64,000 nt of DNA from the NCBI RefSeq assembly GCF_021728395.1, contig NZ_JAKKCM010000009.1:119144-183143 (forward strand), written 5' to 3'. How positions within the stretch are numbered: the first letter of the stretch is position 1; every line of letters begins with the position of its first letter. A program made the position numbers and the translations under genes. This DNA comes from Vibrio sp. J1-1 (GTDB lineage Bacteria; Pseudomonadota; Gammaproteobacteria; Enterobacterales; Vibrionaceae). Below the pieces are notes generated by a model, which was not told the origin of the DNA, did no database searches, and was given only the letters and a program-made list of their open reading frames with translations. Below, piece by piece: positions 1-8,457 of the stretch.

Positions 1-216
1 GCCATCAACCAACATGGTTTGCTGGTTTTGTGTTTCGAATACGCCGCGATACAGCGACTGAACTTGCGTCATGTAGCCAGTCATGACCGGATCATATTGG
101 CCGATTAAAGCCTGTGAAATGGCTTGGTGCACGCGTGGATAGGCATTAATTGGGCCAGGACCCATCAACAAACGTTGTGGTGGGTTCAAAGTTTCAAATA
201 GCGTTTGAGTTGTCAT
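1..216 (-). CDS. PucG/HpxJ-type class V aminotransferase, N-terminal part (cut by window edge)
   Basis: Only the first 72 codons are visible, read right to left from an ATG at 216. The N-terminus carries the run LLMGPGPINAYPRV, typical of the fold-type I alanine-glyoxylate / ureidoglycine-glyoxylate aminotransferase family (PLP enzymes). In purine degradation this family (PucG, HpxJ) transfers the amino group of ureidoglycine to glyoxylate, giving oxalurate and glycine. Its ATG shares one base with the TAA stop of the upstream amidohydrolase gene (TAATG), so the two are probably translationally coupled. The PLP lysine lies outside the window. A plain serine- or alanine-glyoxylate aminotransferase cannot be excluded, but the allantoin-pathway neighbours favour the ureidoglycine enzyme. 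Confidence 0.8.
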   Translation of the reverse strand, partial: MTTQTLFETLNPPQRLLMGPGPINAYPRVHQAISQALIGQYDPVMTGYMTQVQSLYRGVFETQNQQTMLVDG

Positions 217-1784
217 TATCTCTCTCCTAAAAATAGTTCGCCATCACTGCGAGGGTCACTCGTTGCATCTGCCTGTCCTTGCTGATCTAGGGTTATTGCT
301 CCCGCGTGGCCCATCAGCTCACTCAAGTTTTCTACCTGAGTCACTTGGTGGCCCATCTGCGTTAATGTTTGCCCGTATTCGCTGTACAAGTCTTCTTCAA
401 GTCGTAAATTGTTTGTTGCATCACCCCATGTTCTACCCAACAGCCATCGAGGCATCGACACGGCTTGTTGCAGTGACATGTTTTGATATATGTGGCGGCT
501 AAATAAACACGCCTGAGTTTGCGGTTGCCCTTCTCCGCCCATCGTTCCGTATACGATGCGTCGGCCATCTTTAAGCTCAGCATAAGCTGGGTTCAGAGTG
601 TGGAACGGCTTTTTGCCAGGTACTAAAGCATTGTGGTGTTCACTATCCAGAGAAAAGCTCTTGCCTCTGACGTTCCACATAATTCCGGTCGAAGGAAGTA
701 CCACACCGGAGCCAAACTCCCAGTAAACACTCTGGATAAAACTCACCATCGTACCGTATTGATCGGTTGCGCCCATCCAAATGGTGTCACCCGGTTTTGC
801 CTGATAAGGCCATGGCTGAGCTTCGGTTAGTGAGATACGCTCTGCGCACTCAGCCACCACACTTTGAACTAAGTAGTCCTGCAGTGGCTTACTTAAATAG
901 CACTCATCGGTGACGACTTTATCGCGAATAATAAATGCTTGCTTCGTCGCTTCGACGAGTAAATGAATATGATCCAGCTCTGACTTTGCTTGTGATGCTA
1001 AGCGATCGTATATCGCTAAAATTAATAACGATGCAAGCCCCTGAGTTGGCGCTCCTAGGTTATAAAGCTGGCCTTTTGAGGTCTCAACGTTTAGCGGGGT
1101 CGTAACCAATGCCTGATGCTGGTGAAAATCTTCAATCGTTAGCGGGCTTCCCGCCTCTTGCAGCTCTTTCGCGGCTAGTGCTGCAATTTCACCTCGGTAG
1201 AAGTCATCCAACCCTACTTCTGCTAGTCTTTCCAGTGTCTTCGCCAGAGCAGGGTTTACCACTGTTGCACCAAGTTTTAGCGTTTCACCGTTATCCAGGA
1301 ACAAGCGGCTGAATTCTGCTTCACCTTTTAAACGCTCAAACGTTTTTACGCTGGCATCAACAAGGCTCTGAGTCACCTCAATGCCGTTTCGTGCTGCATC
1401 AATAGAAGGTTGCAGCAGAGTGCTTAACGCGAGTGTTCCACCATTGATTTCCAACGCCTTTTGCCAGCCTGCTACCGTACCAGCTATGGTAATCGATGCT
1501 TCACCACCTTTTTCTGGCAGTTCAGTACCCAGTGAACGGTAGTAGTCAGGGTCAATAGATAGTGCCGCCGCTCCACACCCATCAATCGCAACTGGTATTT
1601 CACCCGGCTTACTGATCAGCCAAAAACCGTCGCCTCCTATGCCGTTCATATGCGGGTACTGAACCGCAATCATAGAAGCAGCCGCGACCATTGCTTCAGA
1701 AGCCGTTCCGCCTTTTTCTAAGATTTGTTTTCCCACTTCGGTTGCTTTGTGATGCGGGGCGGTAAATGCGGTTTGAAACACCAT
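216..1784 (-). CDS. hpxW: Gamma-glutamyltransferase-family Ntn hydrolase, oxamate amidohydrolase-like (HpxW)
   Basis: The 522-residue protein has the GGT fold. The N-terminal half contains the GIGGDGFW segment (48-55), and the C-terminal half has a GDTIWMGATD segment (332-341) where the autocatalytic nucleophile Thr is expected (T334). Cleavage before T334 would give subunits of about 333 and 189 residues, close to the ~35 and ~20 kDa chains reported for Klebsiella HpxW. Classical GGT has TTH at this point; here the residues after Thr are Ile-Trp, as expected for the HpxW branch rather than glutathione-processing GGT. No signal peptide is visible, so the enzyme is probably cytoplasmic. HpxW hydrolyses oxamate to oxalate and ammonia, downstream of oxalurate. 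The gene overlaps the amidase stop and the aminotransferase start by one base each, forming a tight operon. Confidence 0.82.
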   Translation of the reverse strand: MVFQTAFTAPHHKATEVGKQILEKGGTASEAMVAAASMIAVQYPHMNGIGGDGFWLISKPGEIPVAIDGCGAAALSIDPDYYRSLGTELPEKGGEASITIAGTVAGWQKALEINGGTLALSTLLQPSIDAARNGIEVTQSLVDASVKTFERLKGEAEFSRLFLDNGETLKLGATVVNPALAKTLERLAEVGLDDFYRGEIAALAAKELQEAGSPLTIEDFHQHQALVTTPLNVETSKGQLYNLGAPTQGLASLLILAIYDRLASQAKSELDHIHLLVEATKQAFIIRDKVVTDECYLSKPLQDYLVQSVVAECAERISLTEAQPWPYQAKPGDTIWMGATDQYGTMVSFIQSVYWEFGSGVVLPSTGIMWNVRGKSFSLDSEHHNALVPGKKPFHTLNPAYAELKDGRRIVYGTMGGEGQPQTQACLFSRHIYQNMSLQQAVSMPRWLLGRTWGDATNNLRLEEDLYSEYGQTLTQMGHQVTQVENLSELMGHAGAITLDQQGQADATSDPRSDGELFLGER

Positions 1785-2965
1785 TAAGACTCTCCTTTGA
1801 TCATGGCCGACGCTGTCGCAATCAGATCGTATTCGCTGTTAGCAGAACCAAGTAACGACACACCACAAGGTCCGTTTGTAATGTTATTCATTGGGATATG
1901 AAGTTGAGGGAATCCACTTAAACCCGCGAGACTGGTTAGCCCCATTAGATCAGAGCGATATTCCGCTAAATCTGCATCTGGAGTCATGAGTTTAGGTGAT
2001 TTTCCTGGGGTGGTAGGCAATACCCACAATGTTTTCTTATCCGCCAGTTGCTCAGCCAGCCAACTGGTAAACTTCGCTTGTTGTTGTTTCCCTTGTTGAT
2101 AGGCTTGAGCTGAAATTGTGCGCGCCCATACTACTCGCTCTTGTATTGCTGGTGCCAACGTATGCTGCCACTCATTTAGCCATGTACTATGACGATCAAT
2201 AATTTCATAACCTTGAATAGTTCTGAATAGTGCACTCAATTCGCTCAGGTCATAGCCGGCGTCTTGTAACGCATTGCTATACTCAATCTGAATATCTGCA
2301 TTGTCAGCCCACTGTTTCAGCACTGGTAGGCGCTCGCTTCCCAAAGTCTTCGACAAGCTTTCATCTAAAATAAGGGTTTGCGCGACAGTTTGAGGCTGAA
2401 TTTTAGGGCTAATGCATGCATAGACGTTTTCTAGCGTTGACAGTTCTCGGCTAAATACACCGGCTGTATCGAAGCTTTCAGCCAGAGTGAAACTGCTTTC
2501 TAGTGACAATTGACCCAACGTTGGGCGTAAGCCGAAAAGACCGCAGTAACTCGCTGGTACACGAACGGAACCGCCAGTATCGGTACCAATGGAGAAATCA
2601 ACGTCACCTTTTGCTACTGCGACAGCGCTACCACTTGAAGAACCGCCAGGTAGACAGTCAGGTGCGAGCGGATTAACCGGAGTACCATAATGAACATTAA
2701 TACCATTCAGGCTGTAAGCTAGCTCATCCGTTTGAACTCGGCCTTTGCATTCTGCACCTGCATTTAAAAGAGAGATGATTAATGGCGAAGTACTTTCTGC
2801 TTTACTGTGAGTCTCTAGCCACTTCGGGTTTCCTGCACCAGTGACGAATCCCTCTACGTCAAAGAGATCTTTAAAGACAAAACTCAATCCATTTAGTGAG
2901 CCTTGCTTTAAAGCCGAGAGGTAATCAGGCCCTTGGGTACAATAAATACGTTGATCGATTTCCAT
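1784..2965 (-). CDS. Amidase signature enzyme (AtzE/HpxY-like)
   Basis: The 393-residue protein shows the Ser-cis-Ser-Lys triad of the amidase signature family: Lys32 in FVFKDLFD, the cis-Ser in GGSSSGSA (107-114), and nucleophile Ser133 in TDTGGSVRVP. The start was placed at MEIDQRIY because AAGGA lies nine bases upstream; a longer TTG-initiated reading adds ten residues but lacks a ribosome site. It lies between the permease and the HpxW-like gene and overlaps the latter by one base. In Klebsiella an AtzE-type amidase (HpxY) sits beside HpxW and acts on oxalurate, so a ureido/oxalurate-type amide substrate is a reasonable inference. The small AtzG/HpxX partner subunit found in that operon was not seen here. 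Confidence 0.82.
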   Translation of the reverse strand: MEIDQRIYCTQGPDYLSALKQGSLNGLSFVFKDLFDVEGFVTGAGNPKWLETHSKAESTSPLIISLLNAGAECKGRVQTDELAYSLNGINVHYGTPVNPLAPDCLPGGSSSGSAVAVAKGDVDFSIGTDTGGSVRVPASYCGLFGLRPTLGQLSLESSFTLAESFDTAGVFSRELSTLENVYACISPKIQPQTVAQTLILDESLSKTLGSERLPVLKQWADNADIQIEYSNALQDAGYDLSELSALFRTIQGYEIIDRHSTWLNEWQHTLAPAIQERVVWARTISAQAYQQGKQQQAKFTSWLAEQLADKKTLWVLPTTPGKSPKLMTPDADLAEYRSDLMGLTSLAGLSGFPQLHIPMNNITNGPCGVSLLGSANSEYDLIATASAMIKGES

Positions 2966-3071
2966 TCTTCTCATTCCTTTGAAGTAAACAAGCAACCAAT
3001 TATTGAGTTACTTGTTTACTTTATCTTTAAGTCGGCGATTTAATTCAATTTAAAGCCACACATAAAGTTCT

Positions 3072-4511
3072 TTATTGTTGCTTTGCTAGAGCTGCCTTTG
3101 ATACCCAAAACAATTTTTTTTGCATCAACTGTTTGTACACAACTGCTGAAACCAAACCACCGATAAACAACGCGTAGTTCGCTAATTCAGTCACAAAGAA
3201 GGTCGCAATAATGGCAGCAATACTTGCTATCACTAGTGCGTAAACGCTGTTCATGTTGACGCCATTTTTGTACCAATACTCACCTTGTGGTGATTCAGTG
3301 TAAAGCGACGGAATATCGATTTGTCCTTTCTTTATAATGAAGTAGTCAACAATGATGATGCCGTATAGTGGACCAATCATCGCGGCCAGAACGTCAACCG
3401 TATAGTGAATCACTTCTGGGTTATTAAACAGATTCCAAGGTGTCAGTAGGATTGAACCAAACGCTGCGATGAAACCACCCATTTTGAAGCTGATTTTCTG
3501 TGGTGACACATTCGAGAAATCAAATGCTGGTGCAACAAAGTTAGCCACAATGTTGATACCGACAGTCGCGAAAATAAAGGTCAGCGCACCAAGAACAGTA
3601 ATCAAGCCAGAATCAAGACGCTTCACCGTTTCAACCGGATCAACAATCATGTCGCCAAACACCGGAATCGATGCTGATACAATCACCACACTGAAAAGAG
3701 AGAACACAATAAAGTTTAGTGGTAAACCTAACAGGTTACCGAATTTCAAGTTTTTGTAGCTTGTACAGTAACGAGAGAAATCACTGAAGTTAAGTGTCGG
3801 ACCAGCAAAGTAACCCGCTACCAATGCCGTTGCGACAAGCATTTGAATGATGGCTTCAGAACCAACTAGCGTTTCTTTACCAAGATTAAAACTGATGTTC
3901 TCCCAACCGGCAAGATTGATCATGTATGCACAAAGCGCAAACATCGCGATGTAAATCGCAGGACCAGACCAGTCAATCACTTTACGAATCATATCCATAC
4001 CGAACATAAAGACGATAGCTTGTAGTATCCACATTGAGCTAAAGCCGACCCAGCCTAGGTAAGAGAGTCCTAGGAACGAATCATTTGCTAAATGTTCCAT
4101 TGATGGGAAAAAGTAGAGCAACAAGATAATAAATGAGCTCGATGCTAAGTAGGTTTGAATCCCGTACCAAACGACAGCAATAATGCCTCGAATTACGGCT
4201 GGAATATTTGCACCAAAAACACCAAACGACATACGAGCCACAACCGGAAACGGGACACCCGCTTTCTGTCCTGGTTTACCCATCAAGTTGGCAAATACTA
4301 ATACAATAGATATACCCGCCAACAAACTAATGAACACTTGAATACCATTTAATCCAAGCGCAAATAAACTCGCTGCAAATACATATCCCCCTACACTGTG
4401 CACGTCTGACATCCAAAAAGCGAAGATGCTATACCAACCCCACTTCTGTTCCTTCTCTGGTGCTAGATCCTCATTGCTTAGCCTTGGACTAACAGGTAAT
4501 TCCTTTTTCAT
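3072..4511 (-). CDS. NCS1-family nucleobase/allantoin/hydantoin permease
   Basis: A 479-residue polytopic inner-membrane protein with about twelve hydrophobic segments. The N-terminal soluble stretch leads into a WMSDVHSVGGYVFA first helix, followed by a GVPFPVVARMSFGVFG loop typical of NCS1 transporters (PucI, Mhp1, CodB relatives). NCS1 proteins use cation symport to import purines, pyrimidines, allantoin or hydantoins. The start was put at MKKELPVS because GGAG lies about eight bases upstream; the longer reading would cross the palindromic operator. It is the first gene of the minus-strand operon, so it probably brings in the substrate (allantoin or a related ureide) for the enzymes on both sides. 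Exact substrate is inferred from context. Confidence 0.88.
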   Translation of the reverse strand: MKKELPVSPRLSNEDLAPEKEQKWGWYSIFAFWMSDVHSVGGYVFAASLFALGLNGIQVFISLLAGISIVLVFANLMGKPGQKAGVPFPVVARMSFGVFGANIPAVIRGIIAVVWYGIQTYLASSSFIILLLYFFPSMEHLANDSFLGLSYLGWVGFSSMWILQAIVFMFGMDMIRKVIDWSGPAIYIAMFALCAYMINLAGWENISFNLGKETLVGSEAIIQMLVATALVAGYFAGPTLNFSDFSRYCTSYKNLKFGNLLGLPLNFIVFSLFSVVIVSASIPVFGDMIVDPVETVKRLDSGLITVLGALTFIFATVGINIVANFVAPAFDFSNVSPQKISFKMGGFIAAFGSILLTPWNLFNNPEVIHYTVDVLAAMIGPLYGIIIVDYFIIKKGQIDIPSLYTESPQGEYWYKNGVNMNSVYALVIASIAAIIATFFVTELANYALFIGGLVSAVVYKQLMQKKLFWVSKAALAKQQ

Positions 4512-4530
4512 GTGCTTATCTCCATTTCTA

Positions 4531-4542
4531 ATTGTATACAAT
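4531..4542. promoter_or_regulatory. Palindromic GntR-type operator, permease side
   Basis: A perfect 12-bp palindrome, ATTGTATACAAT, begins 20 bp upstream of the permease start. It fits the GT-N(2-3)-AC core seen in many FadR/VanR-type GntR operators. An identical copy lies at 4765-4776, so the pair brackets the 338-bp divergent promoter region (4512-4849), in which no other gene was seen. Binding here would be downstream of or across the permease promoter, consistent with repression until an inducer is present. Confidence 0.7.
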
Positions 4543-4764
4543 CCCAAATACAATTAGCGTGCCAATTCTTAAAACCCCCGTCATACAAAGAATTCGTGAA
4601 ACTTACCCCATGAAATCGCCATTATGGCGCACCAGATTTGACCATGGCGCACGTTTTTGGTGCCACAAGCCGTGCCTACATACTCAACTTACCCGTCCAT
4701 TTGGTCAAGTAATTTGAATAGACAATCACTATAGACACTAAAATTGGCAAACATTTAGATATAT

Positions 4765-4776
4765 ATTGTATACAAT
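4765..4776. promoter_or_regulatory. Palindromic GntR-type operator, regulator side
   Basis: Second exact copy of ATTGTATACAAT, 74 bp upstream of the regulator start at 4850. A further GTATAC core sits at 4800-4805. Two identical perfect palindromes in one intergenic region next to a GntR gene are strong evidence for autoregulation and co-control of both arms; binding itself is inferred. Confidence 0.7.
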
Positions 4777-4849
4777 GATGCATGCAAGAATGTTTAGTGG
4801 TATACATATTGCTTTATTGGGTTGGATAAAAAATTTGGATCGATTACCT

Positions 4850-5521
4850 ATGTCAAACGATGAAAAGATCTATCAACAAATATTAAAGGCGATTGTTGAG
4901 CACAAACTTGAACCTGGAGAACGTCTTCCTGAAGACAAACTGTCAGAAGCTTTTGGTGTAAGCCGAACCGGCATTCGAAAGGTTTTGCAACGATTAGCTC
5001 TTGAACGATTTGTGGTTATTCAACCGAATAAAGGCGCACACGTGAACAGCCCGAGTAAACAGGAAGCTGAAGAGGTGCTGAACAGCCGCATTTTACTTGA
5101 ACCATTGCTGATCACCGACATTCTGCGTCATTGGGACGAGAAACAGTCCAACTACTTGCGCTCCATCGTAAGCCAGGAAGAAAAAGCGACCCAACATGGT
5201 GATTTAGCCGAATCTATTCAGCTAACAGCAAGGTTTCACTATGAGCTTGCCAAGCAATCGGGGAACTCCGTATTAGCTGAGTTTGTAGAGCAACTCTGTT
5301 ACCGCTCTTCCCTCGTTATCGCTGCGTACGGCTCAAAACATAGCGTGAGCTGCGACTGTGGCTCTCACTCAGAACTTATAGAACTGCTCGACAACTTTCA
5401 GGATGAAAAAGCTCAGCAATGGATGAAACATCACTTGGTAGTGATCAAATCGTCATTGGAGTTGGAATCGAAATCTAAAGAGCCGGTTAATTTTCATCAA
5501 CTTTTTTGCGAAACGGACTAA
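4850..5521 (+). CDS. GntR-family transcriptional regulator, FCD (FadR-type) subgroup
   Basis: A 223-residue regulator. An N-terminal winged helix (about 1-72) has the classic pattern IYQQILKAIVEHKLEPGERLPED then LSEAFGVSRTGIRKVLQRL. The C-terminal all-helical FCD domain carries the ligand/metal-binding residues (for example FHYELAKQSGN and the HSELIELL region). The start at MSNDEKIY is preferred because longer in-frame readings run through the operator palindrome, although the ribosome site here is weak. It is followed after six bases by the racemase, so regulator, racemase and allantoinase probably form one transcript that diverges from the permease operon. It most likely senses a purine-ring breakdown product; the effector is unknown. 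Confidence 0.88.
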   Translation: MSNDEKIYQQILKAIVEHKLEPGERLPEDKLSEAFGVSRTGIRKVLQRLALERFVVIQPNKGAHVNSPSKQEAEEVLNSRILLEPLLITDILRHWDEKQSNYLRSIVSQEEKATQHGDLAESIQLTARFHYELAKQSGNSVLAEFVEQLCYRSSLVIAAYGSKHSVSCDCGSHSELIELLDNFQDEKAQQWMKHHLVVIKSSLELESKSKEPVNFHQLFCETD

Positions 5522-5527
5522 TACAAA

Positions 5528-6259
5528 ATGAAAATCAATTTGATCAACCCAAACACCTGTCAGGGGATGACTGATAAAATCGCGATTTGCGCACAAGCCG
5601 TGGCCTTGACTGGTACAGAAATCATTGCCTCTTCGCCAATAAACGGTCCGGAAAGCATTGAAAGTGCGTTTGACGAGACACTTGCTGCTGCTGCACTTCT
5701 TGATGTGATTCATAAAGGAGAAGAGCAAGGTGTGGATGCACATATTATTGCCTGCTTTGGTGATCCGGCTCTTGACGCAGCACGCGAAATTGCGACCAAA
5801 CCAGTGATTGGTATTGCTGGTGCAGCGTTCCAGCTTGCAAGTTTAGTGTCTTACCGGTTTGGTGTTGTCACAACAATGAGCAGAACATTACCTGCGAGTG
5901 AGCACCTTCTGCAAAGATACGGTTACCATCATTTATGCAGCGGTGTACGAGCAACTGACATTCCAGTATTAGCGCTAGAATCCCTAAGTGTGCAAACTTA
6001 TCAGCTACTTGCTGAAGAATGCCGTAAAGCAATCCAAGAAGATGGTGCCGAAGCCATCGTACTCGGTTGTGCTGGCATGTCTGACTTAGCTAACGAGCTT
6101 GCAGAAGAACTGAATGTACCCGTCATTGATGGCGTTGCTGCAGCAGTGAAACTCGCAGAATCTCTGCACCAACTCAAATTAACAACATCGAAAAGTGGTC
6201 AGTATGCCGCGCCTTTGGTGAAGCCAATCCACGGTATTTTCAAACACTGGACACAATAA
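5528..6259 (+). CDS. hpxA: Asp/Glu/hydantoin racemase family protein, probable allantoin racemase
   Basis: The 243-residue protein belongs to the aspartate/glutamate/hydantoin racemase superfamily. It has the two catalytic cysteines in their usual settings: Cys76 in IIACFGDPA and Cys181 in VLGCAGM. The N-terminus MKINLINPNT is typical of the hydantoin/allantoin branch. Such enzymes interconvert the enantiomers of allantoin (HpxA) or 5-substituted hydantoins (HyuE). The adjacent PuuE-type allantoinase and the HpxW and aminotransferase genes support allantoin as substrate, although hydantoin remains possible. The gene starts six bases after the regulator and is followed 60 bp later by the allantoinase. 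Confidence 0.85.
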   Translation: MKINLINPNTCQGMTDKIAICAQAVALTGTEIIASSPINGPESIESAFDETLAAAALLDVIHKGEEQGVDAHIIACFGDPALDAAREIATKPVIGIAGAAFQLASLVSYRFGVVTTMSRTLPASEHLLQRYGYHHLCSGVRATDIPVLALESLSVQTYQLLAEECRKAIQEDGAEAIVLGCAGMSDLANELAEELNVPVIDGVAAAVKLAESLHQLKLTTSKSGQYAAPLVKPIHGIFKHWTQ

Positions 6260-6319
6260 AAACACCAAAAACCCTATCCCGATTTTGAGATAGAAATTAT
6301 TAATATCAAGGTTAACTTT

Positions 6320-7249
6320 ATGGAAGAAAATAACCCTCGCGACTATATCGGCTACGGCAGAAATAATGCGCCTTACGCCAATTGGCCTGATAAAGCTAAA
6401 ATAGCAGTCCAATTTGTTCTGAACTATGAAGAAGGCGGAGAAAACTGCGTGCTCCACGGTGATGAGCATTCAGAAACATTCCTATCTGAAATCGCAGGTG
6501 CGGAAGCGTATAAAGACCGACACATGAGTATGGAGTCACTTTACGAATATGGTTCCCGTGTTGGTGTTTGGCGCATCTTAAACGAGTTTAAGCGTCGCGA
6601 GCTTCCGCTTACCGTGTTTGGTGTTGCGACTGCACTACAGCGTAACCCAGAAGTAACCAAAGCTATCGTTGAAGAAGGTCATGAAATTGCCTGTCACGGT
6701 CTCAAATGGCTCCACTATCAGAGCACACCAATTGACGTTGAACGCGAGCACATGATTCAAGCTCTGGATATCATTGAAGAGTTGACAGGTGCCCGCCCGA
6801 TCGGTTGGTACACCGGTCGTGACTCGCCAAATACACGTCAACTTGTCGCAGAACAAGATGGGCTGCTTTACGATTCTGATTATTACGGTGATGACCTGCC
6901 TTTCTGGACACAAGTACCAGACAAAAACACTGCAGGCAGTACACGACCACACCTGGTGGTTCCATATTCATTAGACACCAACGATATGCGTTTTTCTTCT
7001 CCTTACGGCTTTAGCCACGGGGAAGAGTTTTTTGAATATCTGAAAGACCATTTTGACTGCCTTTACGAAGAAGGGGCAGAAACGCCAAAAATGATGTCGG
7101 TCGGTCTGCACTGTCGCGTCGTTGGCAAGCCTGGTCGTTTTAAAGCGTTAAAACGTTTCTTAGATTACATTCAATCTCATGACGCGGTTTGGGTAGCGAC
7201 CCGTGAAGACATTGCGAGACACTGGATTGAAAATCATCCACCAGCGTAA
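6320..7249 (+). CDS. puuE: PuuE-type allantoinase (polysaccharide-deacetylase fold)
   Basis: The 309-residue protein matches the PuuE/HpxB family: the N-terminus has DYIGYGRNNAPYANWP, then VQFVLNYEEGGE with a downstream LHGDEHSE segment and an EIACHGLKW motif of the NodB-like fold. These enzymes hydrolyse (S)-allantoin to allantoate and, unlike DAL1/AllB allantoinases, use a polysaccharide-deacetylase scaffold. AAGG lies about eight bases before the ATG. It is the last gene of the regulator-racemase-allantoinase arm. The next pathway enzyme (allantoate amidohydrolase) is not in this window and may lie to the left of base 1. Confidence 0.9.
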   Translation: MEENNPRDYIGYGRNNAPYANWPDKAKIAVQFVLNYEEGGENCVLHGDEHSETFLSEIAGAEAYKDRHMSMESLYEYGSRVGVWRILNEFKRRELPLTVFGVATALQRNPEVTKAIVEEGHEIACHGLKWLHYQSTPIDVEREHMIQALDIIEELTGARPIGWYTGRDSPNTRQLVAEQDGLLYDSDYYGDDLPFWTQVPDKNTAGSTRPHLVVPYSLDTNDMRFSSPYGFSHGEEFFEYLKDHFDCLYEEGAETPKMMSVGLHCRVVGKPGRFKALKRFLDYIQSHDAVWVATREDIARHWIENHPPA

Positions 7250-7308
7250 GTGACTTTTGACTCAATAGGTATCTAATCTTGCGAGTATTACGTCGCTGGC
7301 AGCTAGGT

Positions 7309-7338
7309 ACATCGAGAGCTTTAAATAACTCTCGATGT
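7309..7338. terminator. Hairpin between allantoinase and the next gene, possible terminator
   Basis: A perfect 10-bp stem (ACATCGAGAG with CTCTCGATGT, ten-base loop) lies 60 bp after the allantoinase stop, between it and the convergent gene at 7386-7745. There is no good U-run on either side, so Rho-independent termination is uncertain. Confidence 0.4.
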
Positions 7339-7385
7339 CACTGCCTCTTCAAATACCTTCACTTATCTTTGAGCATTAACTCATA

Positions 7386-7745
7386 TCATGTTTCTAAGAT
7401 TCGAAAAGCAGACAAAAGCTCGGAGCAAATATACTTGAGCAAGAGGTCATGTTCATTATCGCAGGATAGATTCAAGTGCAGCTTGGTTGTATTGCCCTTA
7501 CCTGTCACCTCAACCAGCAGCTTTCTCTCGTCACCGCTCAATGGGATATTGAACAGTCTCAATAGCGATTCCGCTTGGCCAGAAGCATTCTCAAACTCCA
7601 GATCGTGCTGATACTCTAGAAATACCTCTTCACCTTTGACGACACAAGAATACTGCCCCGGTTGGAGATAGGTGCCAAGCTGATATTCAAGGTCAGCCAT
7701 GTGTTCTGCCACGGTAGAAAGACGATTGTTTAGTTTACTTAACAT
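7386..7745 (-). CDS. Hypothetical 119-aa protein
   Basis: Not recognised. The reading frame has a good ribosome site (AAGGTGAC about five bases before the ATG) and an ordinary composition, so it looks real. The N-terminal third looks helical (LNNRLSTVAEHMADLEYQL); the rest is mixed and contains no signal peptide or membrane segment. The central part has alternating polar/hydrophobic residues (QYSCVVKGEEVFLEYQHDLEFEN), suggesting beta strands. It is convergent with the allantoinase and divergent from the FNR-box gene at 8024. No link to the eCIS cluster can be shown. Confidence 0.6.
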   Translation of the reverse strand: MLSKLNNRLSTVAEHMADLEYQLGTYLQPGQYSCVVKGEEVFLEYQHDLEFENASGQAESLLRLFNIPLSGDERKLLVEVTGKGNTTKLHLNLSCDNEHDLLLKYICSELLSAFRILET

Positions 7746-7911
7746 ATTGTCACCTTTTCTTTCGCTTATCTCCGTACATTAAAGCTTATAAATTGGCGCT
7801 TAAGGTGGATTTTGCTCAAATCTTTAATGATTTCTTCAGCTTTAGTGCACATCCACGCAGTAGGATAGTTGAAACCACTAGTAATAAAAATCACATCGAA
7901 TTATTCATCTA

Positions 7912-7925
7912 TTGATTTGGATCAA
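7912..7925 (+). promoter_or_regulatory. Perfect FNR box
   Basis: TTGATTTGGATCAA is an exact match to the FNR consensus TTGAT-N4-ATCAA. It lies 99 bp upstream of the small gene at 8024 (and 167 bp upstream of the divergent gene at 7745). The spacing would suit FNR activation of the rightward transcript under oxygen limitation. Confidence 0.65.
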
Positions 7926-8023
7926 TACCCCTCAAACCAAGTGATATGTGACCCAAGCGTCAGATTTTCGTCTTGCAAACCATTACACTATATGCACCCC
8001 CAACAATAACAAACCTGATTACC

Positions 8024-8254
8024 ATGAAAAATCTTATTTATGACACGCTAGTTAGCCTTACCAGCCAAGAACCAGAACAACACGCTAAAATCCGCCAAGA
8101 CTTATATGAGCAGCTCGATCTGCCTTTCGATAAGCAGCTTATTTTGTACACGTGTGCACTTGGTCCGGCAAGCTCTGGAAAACTCGACAATAGCGAGGCT
8201 CTTAACAACACCGTAGAGAGCGTCATCAAGTTACTGGAAACCCCTGAACGGTAA
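8024..8254 (+). CDS. Small hypothetical protein (76 aa)
   Basis: Not recognised by function. The start at MKNLIYDTLVSL is preferred over an upstream in-frame ATG because the extra N-terminus looks like non-coding sequence; no strong ribosome site is seen for either. The protein is acidic and mostly helical (EQHAKIRQDLYEQLDL), with a Gly/Ser turn (GPASSGKLDN) and no membrane segment. It is monocistronic: a perfect FNR box lies upstream and a clear Rho-independent terminator immediately downstream. That arrangement suggests an oxygen-responsive small protein; this is inference from the site only. Confidence 0.6.
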   Translation: MKNLIYDTLVSLTSQEPEQHAKIRQDLYEQLDLPFDKQLILYTCALGPASSGKLDNSEALNNTVESVIKLLETPER

Positions 8255-8270
8255 TTTATTTGTCTTGTTT

Positions 8271-8299
8271 AAGGTCCGTATCTCAACCGGGCCTTTTTT
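8271..8299 (+). terminator. Rho-independent terminator
   Basis: Stem AAGGTCC/GGGCCTT (seven pairs including one G-U) followed by six T residues, 17 bp after the stop of the small gene. It separates that gene from the eCIS cluster. Confidence 0.8.
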
Positions 8300-8457
8300 G
8301 AATCCTCCTTTTCAACGTAAAACCGTTCAAAAGCAACCTACTCGTCATGCCTTTTATGTAGCCAAATTAATTCCAATACCACAAAGAATTTGTATCACTT
8401 GCACAGCAATTCAATTAAACCTAGCTAAACTAAGTTTTAACCGAGAGTGAGAAACCT

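Noticed and set aside
5528-7249. Hydantoin-utilisation (Hyu) locus
   Set aside because: The racemase alone fits, but there is no dihydropyrimidinase/hydantoinase or carbamoylase, while PuuE-type allantoinase and HpxW-like genes are present.
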